From contig CP007053.1 in assembly GCA_000242935.3 (NCBI GenBank), positions 1,922,001 to 1,986,000 on the forward strand: a stretch of 64,000 nt of DNA, read 5' to 3'. Shown in pieces: positions 54,901-61,902 of this stretch. The first letter of the stretch is position 1, and the number at the start of each line of letters is the position of its first letter. The notes under the pieces are model-generated. The model made no database searches. It saw nothing but the letters and a program-made list of their open reading frames with translations, and was not told the DNA's origin. The translations under genes were made by a program, and so were the position numbers. The DNA is from Opitutaceae bacterium TAV5 (GTDB lineage Bacteria; Verrucomicrobiota; Verrucomicrobiia; Opitutales; Opitutaceae).

Positions 54901-57900
54901 GGAGCGAGGGGACGACCGCGTAGACGCCGGGGGCGGAGAGGATGTCGCGGGAGCCGCCGGTGCCGGGGATGAACTCGGCCGCGACCATGTCGCCGCCGCC
55001 GGACAGGTCGATGACCGCGCCGGCCTGCACGTCGATGTTGCGTCCGTTGATCGTCACGAGTTTCTCCGGCGCGGCTTCGAGCGGCCAGATGGCCTCGCCG
55101 CCGCCGGTGCCGAACCAGTTGCCGTTGATGACGTCGCCGTAGGGGATCGACAGTCCGTCGAGCGAGACGGAGGTGAGGCTGCCTTCGCCGAGCGTGACCG
55201 TGCCGGTGCGGCCGGCGTCGAGCGAGATGCCGCCCAGCGGGGCGCGCAGGACGCCGTCGTGCCCGATGGTCGCGGCGGTGACGGCGAGGCTGCCGCCCAC
55301 GGATAGCGGCGCGGCGGGCACGACGCCGGTGGAGGACTCGATGACGATGCGTCCGGCGGCGCCGCCGGACCGGATCGAGGCGGCCACTCCCGAGGCCGGA
55401 TACAACTGGGCGGCGGAGAAGGTGAGCGTGCCGAGCGCTTCCAGGCTGCTCACGAGGGTGGTCAGGCTCATCGCCTGCCCTTCCACAATCCGGGAGCCGA
55501 TCAACGGGGCGCCGGTCATACGGATGTCGCCGGTGCTGTGGAAGCGGGCATCGCCGATGTTGGCGAGCGCGGTGTAGCCGGCGAAGTCGATCAGGTCCGC
55601 CTCGACGAGCAGCGAACCGGGGCCGGTGCTGGCGGCGGGCAGCTGTGTCGAGCTCGTGCGCGGCACCGAACTGCCCAGGGACACCCAGGGGGCCTCGATC
55701 AGGACCGGGGGGGCGGGGTTTTCCGCGGTGGAGGCCGCGCGGAGGACGGGCGCATCGAGGGTGATCGCGCGGCCGGCCGAGAGGCGCACGTCGCCGGAGA
55801 AGGTGATGTTGCCCGGCGTGGCAAACGCCAGCGTGCCGAAGCCGGCCTCGGCCAGCGTGTCGGCGGAGACCTGCGCCTGGTTGACCGCGCCGGGGAGCGC
55901 GTCGCCGGGCTGCGCCCCGGCGGGGAGGGCCGGCGCGCTGTCCTGACGGATCTGCAGGGAGGCGACCGTGCCGAAACCGGTGCTTCCCGCTCCCAGTCGC
56001 ATCGAGAACGTGCCGTCGGCGGCTTCCGGCACGGCGCCGGAGGCCAGGTAGCTGCCGTCGAGATAACCGCCGCCGGTGCTCATGCGGATGACGACGGAGC
56101 CGGCGTCGCTCCAGACTTTGCGCGGCGTCGTCGGCGGAAGGCCGCCGGAAGATCCGCCGAGGCCGTTGCCCGTCGCGAGGGGCAGGTCGAGGGTGGCCAG
56201 CCCGCCCGAGACGTCGATGAGCGAGCCGGCCTCGGTGACCACATAGCCGTTCCCGAGGGTCTGCAGGGTGACCGTGCCGCCGGCCAGGACTTCGCCGGTG
56301 CGCAGGCCATGCAGACCGGGCTCGGGCAGCCAGGCGCCGGGGGCCAGCAGCCGGGCGGTGGAGGTGAGCCATATCCTGAGGTTCTGGGTCTGACCCGTGG
56401 AGCCGGCCGTGTCCGAACCGATCACGATGTTTCCTCCCGGGGCCTTGATCGTGCCGGCGACGGTCACTTGGTTGAAGGCATCCAGATGAACCGAGCCGCC
56501 GATGCCGGCATCGAGGACGCCGCCTTCGGCCAGCGTGAGGGAGCCGCCGCGGCGGAGGACTCCGTAAGCGGGATAGTTCGAGGTCCGGTTGTAGAACCAT
56601 TCGGAGTGGCCGGACGAGAGCGAGAGGGCGGAAGCGTCCCGGTGGCCTTCGGGCAGGAGGGCCAGCGAGCCGAGAGCGGACAACGACGTGCCGCCGGGCA
56701 GCGCGGCGGGGTCGAGGACGAGGCGGTTCTGCGGGAGGGGTTGCACGCGGGCGTCGCCTTCGACCGCGAGCGAGACGAGGCCGTGGAGGGAGTAACTGGC
56801 AAAGCCGCCGCGCTGGAAAAAGGCGTCGTCGAGCCAGAGCGTGGCGTCGCCTTCCTCGCCGGAGGGTTCGCCGCCGATCCGGATGGCGCGGTGAGTGAGC
56901 GAGAGGCTGCCGCCGCGTCCGGCGGAGGTGGTGGTGGCGAGAGCGTGGCCGCGCAGGCCGTCCCAGGTGGCGAGGCCGTCGCCGAAGACGAGGTCGGTGG
57001 CGCCGATGGAGATGGACCCGGCGTGGCCGAGGCGGGAGAGGCTGCCGCGGTGGTTGACATAGCCGCCGCCGGACACGTCGATGACGCTGCCTTCGGCCAG
57101 GGTGATGACGCCGCTGCCCACGCCCGCCCCGCCGAGCGAGGGGAGGTCGTTGTGGGTGGTGATTTCGTTGGTGACGAGGATGACGGAGCCGCCGTGGACG
57201 GAAAAGGGGGCGTCGGGAGCGCCGTTGGCGAAGGCGTTGACCCACTGGCCGCTGACGTCGAGCAGGGCGTTTTCGCCCAGCGTGACAAACAGCGGGGGCC
57301 GGGGCGAGGGCGCCTCGGGCTGGCTGGCGCCGGCATCGCTGCGGCGCGGCGCGCCCGCCAGGTCGGCGCGCAGGGTGATGGAGCCGCCGGCGGCGCGCAG
57401 GGCGCCGTCGATGGTAATCTCGCGCGCGGCCAGCACGGCGGAACCGCGGGCGCCGAGGTCGAGCGAGGCGCCTTCGGCGAGCTTGATTTCCTCGGTGGCG
57501 TAAACTTCGAGCGAACCGAGGCCGCCCCGCTCCAGCATCCCGGTGGACAGCGCGGTGCGGAAGTCGGCGGCGAGCCGGTCGCCCGCGGCAAACTCTGCGT
57601 CGAGCGTCGGCACGTCGGTGTCGAGGTGCACGCCGGTGAGCCGGTAGTCGTAATTGTAGGTGGGGTTGCCGCGGGAAAAATCCTTGTGGCCGAGGATGAG
57701 CGTGCCGCCGGCAGGCGCGGCGGAATTGCCCAGCTGCCGTTCGCCGAGGGTGACATGGGCGTTGATCTGGCCGTCGAGCGCGACGCGCTGGGCGTCGAGG
57801 GTCACGGTGCCGGCGGCCTTGCCTTCGGTCCAGGCTCCGGTGACACGAGTGGTCTTGCCGAGCGGGAGCGACCAGCTCTCCGAAAAACCCCAGCGGCCGT

Positions 57901-59866
57901 GATCCTTTGTCCAGACACCGACGATTCCGGTGTAGTCTTCCCCCCATACACCCTGACTCACGTCGACGACCTCGCCGCTGGCGGAGCGCAGACGGGTGAC
58001 CTGACCGACCGCGACGGTGTAGCCGACCGTGCCGCCGGAAACGTCGAGCACCGCGCCCTCACGCACCACGATGTCGCCAAAAGCACTGACCGTGATGTTG
58101 CCACCGGTGGCGGTGAGTTCGCCCACGCCGCGGCGGAGCTGGTTGATGTAGCCGGTGGCGTCGAAGAGCGGCGAGCCCTGCCAGATGCCTGGCCGGCCCT
58201 CGATCCACTCCACGTCGGCCATGAAGGGGTCGTCGAAGGTGCCGGTGTCGCGCAGATCGACCCAGACCTTTTTGCGATAGAGCAAATCGTAGAGGAGCGG
58301 GTTGTCGCGCAGTTCGTTGCCACGCAGCTCGACCTCGACGAAGTTGCGCGCGCCGTCCACGATCACGCCGGTCGATCCGGACACGTCGATCAGGACGTTT
58401 TGGCCGATGTAGACGGAGGCCTGAGCCCGCTGCTCCGGGGTCAGCAGCGAGTAATCGAGATCGAGGCCCAGATACTCGGACTTGAGGCTGACGTCACCGC
58501 CGGGAGCCAGCAGGGTGGCGTCTTTGCCGATGTGGAGGGTCTTCCCGTGAAGATCGATCTGCGAGGGGTCGAGCAGCGCGGCCGAGGCGACGGTATCCGT
58601 AGAGGAATACTCGGGAAGGATGTCGAGGACCGTCCCCTCCGCGACGGACAGATCACCCGCCCGGAGAAACTTGATGCCTTCGAAGACCTGGTTGGTCGCA
58701 CCGCCGAATGTCCCGATGGCCTCGTCGCGGGCGTGGAGGAAGATGGAGCCGTTGGCGGCAACGGAGGTGGTGGCGGCAAGGCGGCCGGAGACGGAGACGT
58801 CCTTGCCAATGAGAGTGATGTTGCCGCGCTCGGCGATGATCTCGCCGGTGCTGGCGGCAAGGCCGGTCTCGGCGGTGTTGCCGGCGACCTCGATCTCCCA
58901 GCCGCGCAGGGCGGACTCGGTGCTGGCCTTGACGTAGGCGCGCTGGCCGGCAGCAAGGAGGGTCTGGCCGTCGGGGGTGAGAATCGTGCCGTGATTTTCG
59001 ACGTTGCCGCCGAGGAGGAATACGCGGCCGGAGGCATCCGTCTCGATGCGGGCGCCGGCCTCGACCTTCACGTCGCCGGCGGTAATGCCCGGATCGGCTT
59101 GGAAAGTCGGTGTCTGCTGCCAGTTGGAGGTGACGAACTCCTTCCGGAAGTTCTCGTCCGAGATATTCAGCGAGGAGGCGACGAGGGTGGCGGTGTTCAC
59201 CTGGGAAGCGCCGCCGAAGATGATGCCGTTCCGGTTGAGGATGTAGACCTGGCCGTCGGCCTTGATGTTGCCGAGGATCCGGCTGGGGGAGGCGGAAGGG
59301 TCGTTGACGCGGTTGAGGGCGATCCAGTCCTTGTTGCCGTGCTGGTCGAAGTTGAGCGTGGTGTCCTTGCCGACGTTGAACTCCTTCCAGGTGAGGATGG
59401 CTTTCGCGGCCTGCTGCCGGATGTCCACGGTGGTGTGGCCGCCGGAAACGGACTCGGTCGGTCCGTCGGCGCCCTGCCACAGGTCCGAACCGGGCGAGGC
59501 GCCATCGGCAACCTGCAGACCGCCGGGTTTCAGGCCGTTGGGCACGTTGCTGACGGCCGCCTGGGCGGCGGCGCGGGCCTGCGCCTGGGCCACGCGGACA
59601 GCCTGGACCGCCGCCGTCGTGCGGGCGAGCACATCGCCGCGCAGGGCTCCGCCACTGGTCGAGGAGGGCGGGACGACCGGCGGACGGACGATGGCGGCGT
59701 CGGGCACTCCGCCCGCCGGAGCGGAGCTGCGGCGGAGGACATCGGCGGCAAACGCCGGCAGCGGCGCCATCTGCGAGAGCAGGATGCCAAACGCAGTCAC
59801 CGCGCTGATGGCGGAGCGGACAGGAGAAACAGTAGTGACGGACCGGTGACGGCTGGCGGGACTCAT
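48950..59866 (-). CDS. Giant two-partner secretion exoprotein, filamentous haemagglutinin family (TpsA1)
   Basis: 3638 aa from the ATG giving MSPASRHRSVTTVSPVRSAI; a 38-residue extended signal peptide ends near LPAFAAD. The TPS domain lies at about residues 135-290: AKAILTWKEFNVGKDTTLNF, NRVNDPSASPSRILGNIKAD and GQVYILNRNGIIFGGASQVN (NRNG, close to NPNG). A very long beta-helix follows, rich in DVSGG / LAEGS turns. Near residues 3250-3400 two helical repeats occur (LTAFMRERTGDDTLDATAAW, LLAWMREQTGDATLDLRSAW). The C-terminal part resembles DUF3739 (MVVNQSRVFAIGGGDIVIWS, SSNGDINAGKGAKTA) and ends in a Pro/Val-rich tail. It is expected to be exported through TpsB as a long surface fibre. Confidence 0.9.
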   Translation of the reverse strand: MSPASRHRSVTTVSPVRSAISAVTAFGILLSQMAPLPAFAADVLRRSSAPAGGVPDAAIVRPPVVPPSSTSGGALRGDVLARTTAAVQAVRVAQAQARAAAQAAVSNVPNGLKPGGLQVADGASPGSDLWQGADGPTESVSGGHTTVDIRQQAAKAILTWKEFNVGKDTTLNFDQHGNKDWIALNRVNDPSASPSRILGNIKADGQVYILNRNGIIFGGASQVNTATLVASSLNISDENFRKEFVTSNWQQTPTFQADPGITAGDVKVEAGARIETDASGRVFLLGGNVENHGTILTPDGQTLLAAGQRAYVKASTESALRGWEIEVAGNTAETGLAASTGEIIAERGNITLIGKDVSVSGRLAATTSVAANGSIFLHARDEAIGTFGGATNQVFEGIKFLRAGDLSVAEGTVLDILPEYSSTDTVASAALLDPSQIDLHGKTLHIGKDATLLAPGGDVSLKSEYLGLDLDYSLLTPEQRAQASVYIGQNVLIDVSGSTGVIVDGARNFVEVELRGNELRDNPLLYDLLYRKKVWVDLRDTGTFDDPFMADVEWIEGRPGIWQGSPLFDATGYINQLRRGVGELTATGGNITVSAFGDIVVREGAVLDVSGGTVGYTVAVGQVTRLRSASGEVVDVSQGVWGEDYTGIVGVWTKDHGRWGFSESWSLPLGKTTRVTGAWTEGKAAGTVTLDAQRVALDGQINAHVTLGERQLGNSAAPAGGTLILGHKDFSRGNPTYNYDYRLTGVHLDTDVPTLDAEFAAGDRLAADFRTALSTGMLERGGLGSLEVYATEEIKLAEGASLDLGARGSAVLAAREITIDGALRAAGGSITLRADLAGAPRRSDAGASQPEAPSPRPPLFVTLGENALLDVSGQWVNAFANGAPDAPFSVHGGSVILVTNEITTHNDLPSLGGAGVGSGVITLAEGSVIDVSGGGYVNHRGSLSRLGHAGSISIGATDLVFGDGLATWDGLRGHALATTTSAGRGGSLSLTHRAIRIGGEPSGEEGDATLWLDDAFFQRGGFASYSLHGLVSLAVEGDARVQPLPQNRLVLDPAALPGGTSLSALGSLALLPEGHRDASALSLSSGHSEWFYNRTSNYPAYGVLRRGGSLTLAEGGVLDAGIGGSVHLDAFNQVTVAGTIKAPGGNIVIGSDTAGSTGQTQNLRIWLTSTARLLAPGAWLPEPGLHGLRTGEVLAGGTVTLQTLGNGYVVTEAGSLIDVSGGLATLDLPLATGNGLGGSSGGLPPTTPRKVWSDAGSVVIRMSTGGGYLDGSYLASGAVPEAADGTFSMRLGAGSTGFGTVASLQIRQDSAPALPAGAQPGDALPGAVNQAQVSADTLAEAGFGTLAFATPGNITFSGDVRLSAGRAITLDAPVLRAASTAENPAPPVLIEAPWVSLGSSVPRTSSTQLPAASTGPGSLLVEADLIDFAGYTALANIGDARFHSTGDIRMTGAPLIGSRIVEGQAMSLTTLVSSLEALGTLTFSAAQLYPASGVAASIRSGGAAGRIVIESSTGVVPAAPLSVGGSLAVTAATIGHDGVLRAPLGGISLDAGRTGTVTLGEGSLTSVSLDGLSIPYGDVINGNWFGTGGGEAIWPLEAAPEKLVTINGRNIDVQAGAVIDLSGGGDMVAAEFIPGTGGSRDILSAPGVYAVVPSLQTALTPSADSPTGAGDRVWLSGVPGLAAGWYTLLPARYALLPGAFRVTVQSAASDLPAGTANARPDGSWLVSGYLGSALTGSRDSRASTFSVMSADVVRTFAEYAEYSGNTFFAELARANDRLVQALPVDAGQLVLSALRTLNLEGSAVTRAGEGGRGALIDITADSIAVIATGAEANPDYSVNIDGAALSRFGAGSLLLGGTRSYTDEGIVIEGVAERVLVANDEDSALVAPEVLLVARTVIAGEALDGTGVIELAEGSVIRAEGAVTGEVLPLRIGVRPGEDQDPQGSGMGAFVGVSNAALDLTRVDIAAAEGLTLGLLTVHGGASLQSAGAILLDATSDTVISGDAVLRAPSLEVASSLISLGSAPEGTGGFIVGADTLAGFADTTRLVLRSYSLIDFHDVPELGLLDADGNPLFRELVLDGAALVQRGAGDVTLRGQSVTLRNTGAGGAGPEPAEGAGTLAIHADTLTLAAGDSRLFGFGEVTITAGDLRFENVGSLAAGTETAAVDVTVTTPRVSAGGGATHGITTHGALVLSGGSAPATEADFGGSVSLFGQTVEVAAGHIDLRSGTIRLEAVEDVLVGAGSVLDASGRVETFFDVERTVPAGTIELVSQTGDVLVAAGALLDISAGSVDGDAGTLSVTTPEGTLSLQGEALGGSFSLDAGAVADFAGLNASLNDGGFAQKRAFNLRSGDLVIDGTTRTRELEIVAAAGSLTVASDAALITDGAKPGSIRLVAAGDLTIASGARLSATATDGQGGRVELVSAGGDLALRSGATIDVTGSRAGGLVTLRAGLDETTGDYRLADASGAITGARRIDAEAVRRYDLETAPTEVITGLANGQWVTEIRDVASIDTAFVNTVRADTSAWLAAHKDETLARLGKTGDDAFHLVTGVEVRSTGDLSLDTGWTLATTAAGDYGTLTLRAAGNLELRNYLTALDASHLSWSLRLVGGADLASADPLAVRPLFNLAADAGNVRIHQTVATGTGDIEAVAGRDFKLVRTPVHYQQPVGQREIATLEDLRLRGVSFSTWTQLNAFSEGYLYTAGLLAAPADGGRSGGGSIRLSAQRDILGTSRDVGLKSTANFDYVKNQIVRDWIVRGSSADGAWWTVTLPTGGFSATAFSQGVGTLGGGDIALDAGRDLGSLTVVAPTSGRASAGRRLDTWGGGDITVNTGRDALGNVFYVAQGDGTLRVGRHLAGATINRRLFALVGNSGSGEGLFENLFALGDGTWDIVTQGDAHVGWVFDPMMLTNGTYFSTYNERSAFSVASVAGDVSLSRPISHVLTNYLDYNNYAGGLNLPPSGVHGTAAKYLYPGTLDVVAWNGSILLGPDGNILNDSSYNTSSQIVLFPAANGDLSLLAADTIRLPHVPGSGQANGIIMSDADPASMPGVFTPTTNWNDIGYRIREPGLGYTGTVDRSLSHSASLYRAADANPVRIYARDGDIDGHWFPANNQYAFSIVSPKPAIIRAGRDITDLNFYGQHFTDDQVTIIQAGRDIRQQGVLRLGGQPDGNALVIGGPGRLEVTAGRHLDLNKSAGIQAVGNQMNPYLSRTRSADLYLTVGAGAAGPGYDAFAALYLDPASAIAGVRHYASDLTAFMRERTGDDTLDATAAWLAFQDVPEGVRTAFVRQVFYKELAAVGTFAAESDEPTKYNPGFDALSALFHADDLLAWMREQTGDATLDLRSAWARFQDPAITAQQRNAWHNGFYARLDEGDVTPYAGDLSLRYSQIKSIYDGSIDLMVPGGSIDGGLARVGPDISPTALKSADQLGILALRGGDISIFLDGDMVVNQSRVFAIGGGDIVIWSSNGDINAGKGAKTAAVAPPPRIIYDAASGSFTIEFTGETAGSGIGTLISSTGGDPGDVYLMAPRGTVDAGDAGIRVSGNLVLAAQAVRGVDNIQVAGVSLGVPNTTVNVAAVTAASNTVAASAQEAVVARPRAEPPVVPSIITVETVGYGPVEEPPPETAALPPGSVPVAQTSLR

Positions 59867-60151
59867 GACGAAAAATCGGCGGTGATTAAAAATGGCTGGC
59901 GCGAACAGGATCACTGGTAGTTAAGAAGCAGATACTCCCGGGAGCGGAAACGGTCCGGGGCGAGGCGGCGGGCACGAGGAGCGCAGGAAGACGGACCGGA
60001 ACTTTCTCGATACCTTTACAGACGACTGTCAGCGTCCCCCTGCGCTCTTCGTGCCCGCCGCCTCCGGTCCACGGCGACACGGACGCCGCGGGATCGTCTC
60101 CCGCGCCGGCCCGGAGGCCGAAGGCCCGTGTCACCCTGGAACCGGAAAGGA
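59867..60151. other. Gap between the prolyl isomerase and tpsA1
   Basis: 285 bases without a supported gene. They hold the strong hairpin at 59962-60064 and, about 95 bases after it, the tpsA1 start. A dedicated tpsA1 promoter may lie between them, but none was recognised. Confidence 0.45.
59962..60064 (-). promoter_or_regulatory. 25-bp hairpin in the leader of tpsA1
   Basis: Arms 59962-59986 and 60040-60064 complement each other at 24 of 25 positions (GAGGCGGCGGGCACGAGGAG against its reverse complement with a single mismatch). The loop of about 53 bases contains CTTTACAGACGACTGTC. It lies 87 bases after the isomerase stop and 96 bases before tpsA1 in the direction of transcription. It could be a terminator without U-tract, an mRNA stability block, or an inverted-repeat insertion. 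Confidence 0.65.
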
Positions 60152-61105
60152 TCATCTGACGGAGGCGGCAGCAGTCGCCGGAGGCAGGACCTGCGAGAGG
60201 GCGAGCTCGTTGATGACCATGGGATTTTGCTCCAGCAGTTTGGTCAGGTAGGCCTGCCGGTTGGCGCGGGCGCGCTCGTTGCGCAATTGCTGGGCAAGCT
60301 GGCCGCGCACCTCGTCGAGTTTCAGCGTATGCGGCTCCTTCGTCTCCAGCACCTTCACGATGTGCCAGCCGTCATCGAGACGGATCGCGTCGGAAACCGT
60401 GTTGACCGGCAATGTTTTTATCGCGTCGCGCAGTTCGGGCCGGAGCTGGGTTTCCAGCACCCAGCCGGCCTCGCCACCGCGTTCGGCGCTGACCTTTTCG
60501 TCGCTCTGCTCGCGGGCCACCGCGCCAAAATCCGCGCCGGCCTGCGCGAGCTGCTTCCTGACGGCCTCGCTGCGGATTTTTGCCTTTTCGGCCTTGTCGG
60601 CGCCGGCGTCCTTCGGAGCCGCAATAAAGATCTGTGCGATCCGGTACTGGCTGGGCACAAGAAGCTGCGCCTTGTTCGCCTCGTAGAAGGCCGAAAGCTC
60701 GGCCTCGGACGGAAAACCCTCGGGCGGCTGGGAGACCGATTGCAGGTAGCTTTCGACCAGCGCATTGTCGCGGGACCGCTGCAAGGCGGCCGCGGCGGCG
60801 GGCTGCTGGTCCCACTTTTTCGAGAGCGCCTCCTTCAGGACGATCTGGCGGGCGAGCAGCGAGCGCACGGCCTGGCTGAGCAGGTTGGGATCGCGCGCCA
60901 GCGCGGCCTGCTCGCGCGGATCGAGCGTCTCGAGCGCCGCGCGGATGTCTTCGGTCTTCACGTCGGTATCGCTGATCCGCGCCAGCACCCCGGCGTCGGA
61001 GGCCATGGCGGTGGCGGCCCCGGCCAGAAGGCCGGTGGCAAACAGGGCGCGCATCGCGCGCGGTGCGGCTGCCTCGCGGCAGCGTTCAAGCAGTGTCTTT
61101 GTCAT
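60152..61105 (-). CDS. Periplasmic parvulin-type peptidyl-prolyl isomerase (SurA/PpiC-like)
   Basis: 317 aa from the ATG giving MTKTLLERCREAAAPRAMRA (another ATG nine bases upstream is possible). A signal peptide covers RALFATGLLAGAATAMASD. The N-terminal SurA-like helical part (residues 40-150, LSQAVRSLLARQIVLKEALS) precedes a rotamase domain: PSQYRIAQIFIAAPKD, FGAVAREQSDEKVSAERGG, GWVLETQLRPELRDAIKTLP and VSDAIRLDDGWHIVKVLE. Such chaperones keep outer-membrane and exported proteins unfolded in the periplasm. Its place immediately before tpsA1 suggests a dedicated helper of the secretion system. Confidence 0.88.
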   Translation of the reverse strand: MTKTLLERCREAAAPRAMRALFATGLLAGAATAMASDAGVLARISDTDVKTEDIRAALETLDPREQAALARDPNLLSQAVRSLLARQIVLKEALSKKWDQQPAAAAALQRSRDNALVESYLQSVSQPPEGFPSEAELSAFYEANKAQLLVPSQYRIAQIFIAAPKDAGADKAEKAKIRSEAVRKQLAQAGADFGAVAREQSDEKVSAERGGEAGWVLETQLRPELRDAIKTLPVNTVSDAIRLDDGWHIVKVLETKEPHTLKLDEVRGQLAQQLRNERARANRQAYLTKLLEQNPMVINELALSQVLPPATAAASVR

Positions 61106-61195
61106 GATTAACATTTCCGGTTTTGTCTGATGTCTGTAGTCCCTCTCCGGATTCCGGAGAGAAGTGGTTTGACGGATACGTTTTCCCGGATGGCT

Positions 61196-61864
61196 TCACC
61201 GGGGATTGCCGTCCGCACGTCCTCCGCTGTCCGCGGTGTATTTCCGGTCGGCCACGCGGTCGGCGTAGTCCTGGACCAGGTTCTGTATCTCCACGCGTTT
61301 TTTCCCGATGAACGGCTCGCGCGCCCCGATGGCGTCCCCCAGCCCGAACTTTTCCAGGCGGTCGAGGATTTCGTTGGCGAGCCTGACCAGCTCGACGTTG
61401 CGCGTCTCCCGGTCGGTCACCGTGCGCTCGAGCTGCGCCACGCGGATTTCCAGATTGGACCGGGCCAGTTCGCGCACCCGCGCCAGTTCGGCCGATTTCT
61501 GCGCGGCTTCCTTCCATTTCGCCAGATCGGCGGAAAGCTGCGCGGCCTTCTCCTCCTGCGTCACCACGATGCTTTTCAGGTCGGTGATCTCCTTTTCGGC
61601 AGCCGCGCGGTCCTCGGCGCCCTGTTTCGTGAGGGCGACGACCTGCTTTTTCAGGGCATCGCGTTCCTTTTCCAGCTCGGCCTGCTGCACCTGAAGCGCC
61701 GCGCTTTCGCTCTGCGCGGTGCGCAGTTGCAGGGTCGTGTTGCGCAGCGCCTCGCGCAGTCGCACCTCCATCGTGTTGTCTGGCTGGGCCTGCGCGAAGG
61801 CGCACACCGGCGCCAGAAGGAGCAGCGCCCAAAAGGCCGGTTTTCCGGGTAGTTGTTTTTTCAT
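61196..61864 (-). CDS. Periplasmic coiled-coil protein
   Basis: 222 aa. A clear signal peptide (MKKQLPGKPAFWALLLLAPV to about FAQAQ) precedes a nearly unbroken coiled coil from residue 32 to 170: EVRLREALRNTTLQLRTAQS, ELEKERDALKKQVVALTKQG, EEKAAQLSADLAKWKEAAQK. The C-terminal quarter (EILDRLEKFGLGDAIGAREP) is shorter and ends in a polar tail. No enzymatic motif. It lies between porin and isomerase genes with gaps of 38 and 90 bases, so it is an operon member. It may be a spacer, tether or receptor-scaffold between membranes; function unknown. Confidence 0.7.
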   Translation of the reverse strand: MKKQLPGKPAFWALLLLAPVCAFAQAQPDNTMEVRLREALRNTTLQLRTAQSESAALQVQQAELEKERDALKKQVVALTKQGAEDRAAAEKEITDLKSIVVTQEEKAAQLSADLAKWKEAAQKSAELARVRELARSNLEIRVAQLERTVTDRETRNVELVRLANEILDRLEKFGLGDAIGAREPFIGKKRVEIQNLVQDYADRVADRKYTADSGGRADGNPR

Positions 61865-61902
61865 TTCAGATTTTCAGTTTTCAGTTTTTCAGCGTTTCCC
61901 CG

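Noticed and set aside
48941-59920. Two very long open frames (2121 and 1460 codons) on the + strand opposite tpsA1
   Set aside because: They run antisense in register with a well-supported exoprotein gene. They consist of Gly/Ala/Glu/Arg/Val-biased sequence with no domain, as expected from the codon bias of a GC-rich gene.
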